Shown: positions 15,810 to 17,695 of the stretch, piece after piece | Position numbering within the stretch: the first letter of the stretch is position 1 | Layout: each line of letters begins with the position of its first letter | NCBI GenBank assembly: GCA_011064865.1 | Contig: JAAKFX010000024.1 | Coordinates: forward strand, 1-17,695 | From: Candidatus Anoxychlamydiales bacterium | GTDB lineage: Bacteria; Chlamydiota; Chlamydiia; Chlamydiales; SM23-39 | Direction of reading: 5' to 3' | Length of the DNA stretch: 17,695 nt | Notes under the pieces: model-generated | Databases searched by the model: none | The model's input: the letters and a program-made list of their open reading frames with translations, nothing else | What the model was told of the DNA's origin: nothing | Translations under genes and position numbers: made by a program

Positions 15810-17615
15810 ATGTTTAAATACGATTTAAAATTCATCAGAAATTTTTCTATTATCGCCCATATTGATCATGGCAAATCTACTATTGCAGATAGGCTTTTAG
15901 AACTTACTAACACTGTATCTAAAAGGGAGATGCAAGAGCAATTTTTAGATGACATGGAATTAGAAAGAGAAAAAGGAATTACGATAAAAGCGCATCCTGT
16001 AACTATGTATTACACAGCTAAAGACGGTAATACTTATCAAATAAATTTTATAGACACTCCAGGCCATGTTGATTTTTCTTATGAAGTTTCTAGATCACTT
16101 AGCGCTTGTGAAGGAGCGCTTTTAATTATCGATGCTACTCAAGGAGTGCAAGCACAAACCTTAGCAAACGTATTTTTAGCGATTGATAGAAATCTAGAGA
16201 TTCTCCCGATTATAAATAAAATTGATCTTACAAATGCGAATGTTGAGGATGTCAAAAATCAAATAGAAGAGGTAATAGGACTTCCATCTAAAGATGTGAT
16301 TTTAGCATCTGCTAAAAAAAACATCGGAATAGAAGAGATATTAGAGAAAATAATAGAAGTCATACCTGAGCCAAAAAAAGATACTGAAGACACTTTAAAA
16401 GCTTTAGTTTTTGACTCTCACTACGATCCTTATAAAGGTGTGTTAGCATACGTTAGAATACTCTCTGGTGAGATCAAAAAAAAATCTCAAATCAAATTTA
16501 TGGCAACAGACAAGAGTTTTGAAGTATTAGAAGTTGGAGCATTCTCCCCTAATGAAAAGCCTGTAGATAGCTTAAAAGCTGGAGAAGTTGGCTACATTGC
16601 ATCTAATATAAAAAACACAAAAGACATAAAAATTGGCGATACAATTACTAACTCAAAAAAACCTGCTAAAAGTCCCTTGCCTGGTTTTAAAATTATAAAT
16701 CCTGTAGTTTTTGCAGGGATTTATCCTGTAGATTCATCTGATTTTGAAAATTTAAAAGATGCACTTACAAAACTTCAACTAAATGATTCAGCGCTCTATA
16801 TTGAACAAGAAAGTTCTCAAGCACTAGGATTTGGATTTCGTTGTGGATTTTTAGGACTTTTACATTTAGAAATTACGTTTGAGCGGCTGCTGAGGGAGTA
16901 TAATTTAGATATTATTACAACATCGCCAAGTGTTGTTTACAAAATTCATTTAACCGATGGAAAAAATGTTTTAATAGATAATCCCGCCCACTTTCCAGAT
17001 CCAACAATCATAGACTCAATAAAAGAGCCATATGTTGATTGTCATGTGATGATTCCATCTGAATATCTTGGAGTCGTAATGAATTTAGGTATGGAAAAAA
17101 GAGGACTCCTTATTAAAACAGATACATTGGATTCTAAAAGACTCCTTTTAACCTTTGAAATTCCGATGAATGAGATTTTAACAGATTTCAATGACAAATT
17201 AAAATCCTATACTCGTGGATATGGTTCATTTGATTATGAGCTATCGAAATATCAAAAAGCGGATATTATTAAATTAGAGATTAAAATAAACGAAGAAGTT
17301 GTCGATGCTTTTTCAACTCTAGTTCACAGATCTAAAGCTGAAGCAAAAGGAAGATCTCTTTGTAAAAAACTAAAAGATCTGATTCCAAAGCAATTATTTA
17401 AAGTGCCAATTCAAGCAGCAATTGGAGGAAAGGTAATTGCTAGAGAGACTATATCTTCAATGGGTAAAAATGTAACAGCTAAATGCTATGGTGGAGATAT
17501 CACTAGAAAAAGAAAACTTTGGGAAAAGCAAAAAAAGGGTAAAAAGAAAATGAAAGAGATAGGCAAAGTAAGTATCCCATCTAATGTTTTTACTGAAGTG
17601 TTAAAATCAGAGTAA
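15810..17615 (+). CDS. lepA: Elongation factor 4 (LepA), translational GTPase
   Basis: A 601-residue protein of the usual LepA length. The GTPase domain shows G1 AHIDHGKST (16-24), the switch I region EREKGITI (52-59), G3 DTPGH (82-86), G4 NKID (136-139) and G5 SAKKNIG just after. The translation-factor beta-barrel and EF-G-like domains follow, including a GFRCGFLGLLHLE motif. The C-terminus has the LepA-specific basic domain, with QAAIGGKVIARETI and many lysines. LepA binds ribosomes, with proposed roles in back-translocation and in 30S subunit assembly. The order NTT-lepA matches, from memory, CT065-CT064 of C. trachomatis. The upstream ribosome site is weak (AAAAGAA). No terminator is evident before the tRNA 57 bp downstream. 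Confidence 0.98.
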   Translation: MFKYDLKFIRNFSIIAHIDHGKSTIADRLLELTNTVSKREMQEQFLDDMELEREKGITIKAHPVTMYYTAKDGNTYQINFIDTPGHVDFSYEVSRSLSACEGALLIIDATQGVQAQTLANVFLAIDRNLEILPIINKIDLTNANVEDVKNQIEEVIGLPSKDVILASAKKNIGIEEILEKIIEVIPEPKKDTEDTLKALVFDSHYDPYKGVLAYVRILSGEIKKKSQIKFMATDKSFEVLEVGAFSPNEKPVDSLKAGEVGYIASNIKNTKDIKIGDTITNSKKPAKSPLPGFKIINPVVFAGIYPVDSSDFENLKDALTKLQLNDSALYIEQESSQALGFGFRCGFLGLLHLEITFERLLREYNLDIITTSPSVVYKIHLTDGKNVLIDNPAHFPDPTIIDSIKEPYVDCHVMIPSEYLGVVMNLGMEKRGLLIKTDTLDSKRLLLTFEIPMNEILTDFNDKLKSYTRGYGSFDYELSKYQKADIIKLEIKINEEVVDAFSTLVHRSKAEAKGRSLCKKLKDLIPKQLFKVPIQAAIGGKVIARETISSMGKNVTAKCYGGDITRKRKLWEKQKKGKKKMKEIGKVSIPSNVFTEVLKSE

Positions 17616-17672
17616 AATTTCAAACTATTTTCATTTCATATAAAAACTCAATTTTTGTAAAATATCTTACTT

Positions 17673-17695
17673 GTCCTCGTAGCTCAGAGGATAGA
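17673..17695 (+). tRNA. 5' part of a tRNA, probably tRNA-Arg, cut by window edge
   Basis: GTCCTCG (acceptor strand), TA at positions 8-9, then GCTC opening a D-arm with AGAGGATA loop and GA starting the closing strand. This is the typical beginning of a bacterial tRNA, and the acceptor resembles some tRNA-Arg genes. The anticodon lies outside the window, so the isotype is a guess. A TAAAAT box at 17658-17663 could be its -10. Confidence 0.75.

Noticed and set aside
1..17695. CRISPR array
   Set aside because: No regularly spaced short repeats were seen; the only tandem repeat is the protein-coding pair at 9779-10114.

Overview
The window is AT-rich bacterial DNA that looks chlamydial, most likely from an environmental (amoeba- or arthropod-associated) member of the Chlamydiae. 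The reasons are a nucleotide transporter of the NTT (ADP/ATP translocase) family and, as I recall it, the gene order of the C. trachomatis CT066-CT065-CT064 block: a small basic hypothetical protein, then the NTT transporter, then lepA. Here that block occupies 13375-17615 on the + strand and is followed by the 5' part of a tRNA that runs off the right edge. The genus is not something I can assign.

Left region (1-4807, - strand): a very long TPR protein with an N-terminal membrane helix and a C-terminal outer-membrane beta-barrel (4807->992). It is followed after 9 bp by a cellulose-synthase-like family 2 glycosyltransferase (982->, cut by the window start). This resembles the polymerase plus TPR-barrel exporter pairs of exopolysaccharide systems (BcsA/BcsC, PgaC/PgaA, PelB-type exporters).

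Middle region (about 5100-11094): an apparent ~6 kb insert. It carries a tightly packed - strand operon of an unrecognised 519-aa coiled-coil protein, an NCS1/CodB-like permease, a DUF917 (S-methyl-thiohydantoin desulfurase-type) protein and a HyuA-type hydantoinase/oxoprolinase. Consecutive genes overlap by 4, 17 and 4 nt. The insert is flanked by two direct copies (4821-5100 and 11095-11373) of the start of one gene, a UDP-sugar pyrophosphorylase. The right copy is intact (11164-13182). The left is a truncated, frameshifted remnant. Before the insertion the pyrophosphorylase probably stood divergently beside the TPR/glycosyltransferase pair, about 82 bp apart. That would make one locus for sugar activation, polymerisation and export.

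Right region (13183-17695): a good promoter and 5' hairpin lead into the CT066-like gene, which ends in a strong terminator. The NTT transporter has its own promoter and terminator, then come lepA and the partial tRNA. No transposase, integrase, CRISPR array or rRNA gene is visible. The ~580 bp between the insert operon and the right repeat holds only inverted repeats and a doubtful short or broken frame.
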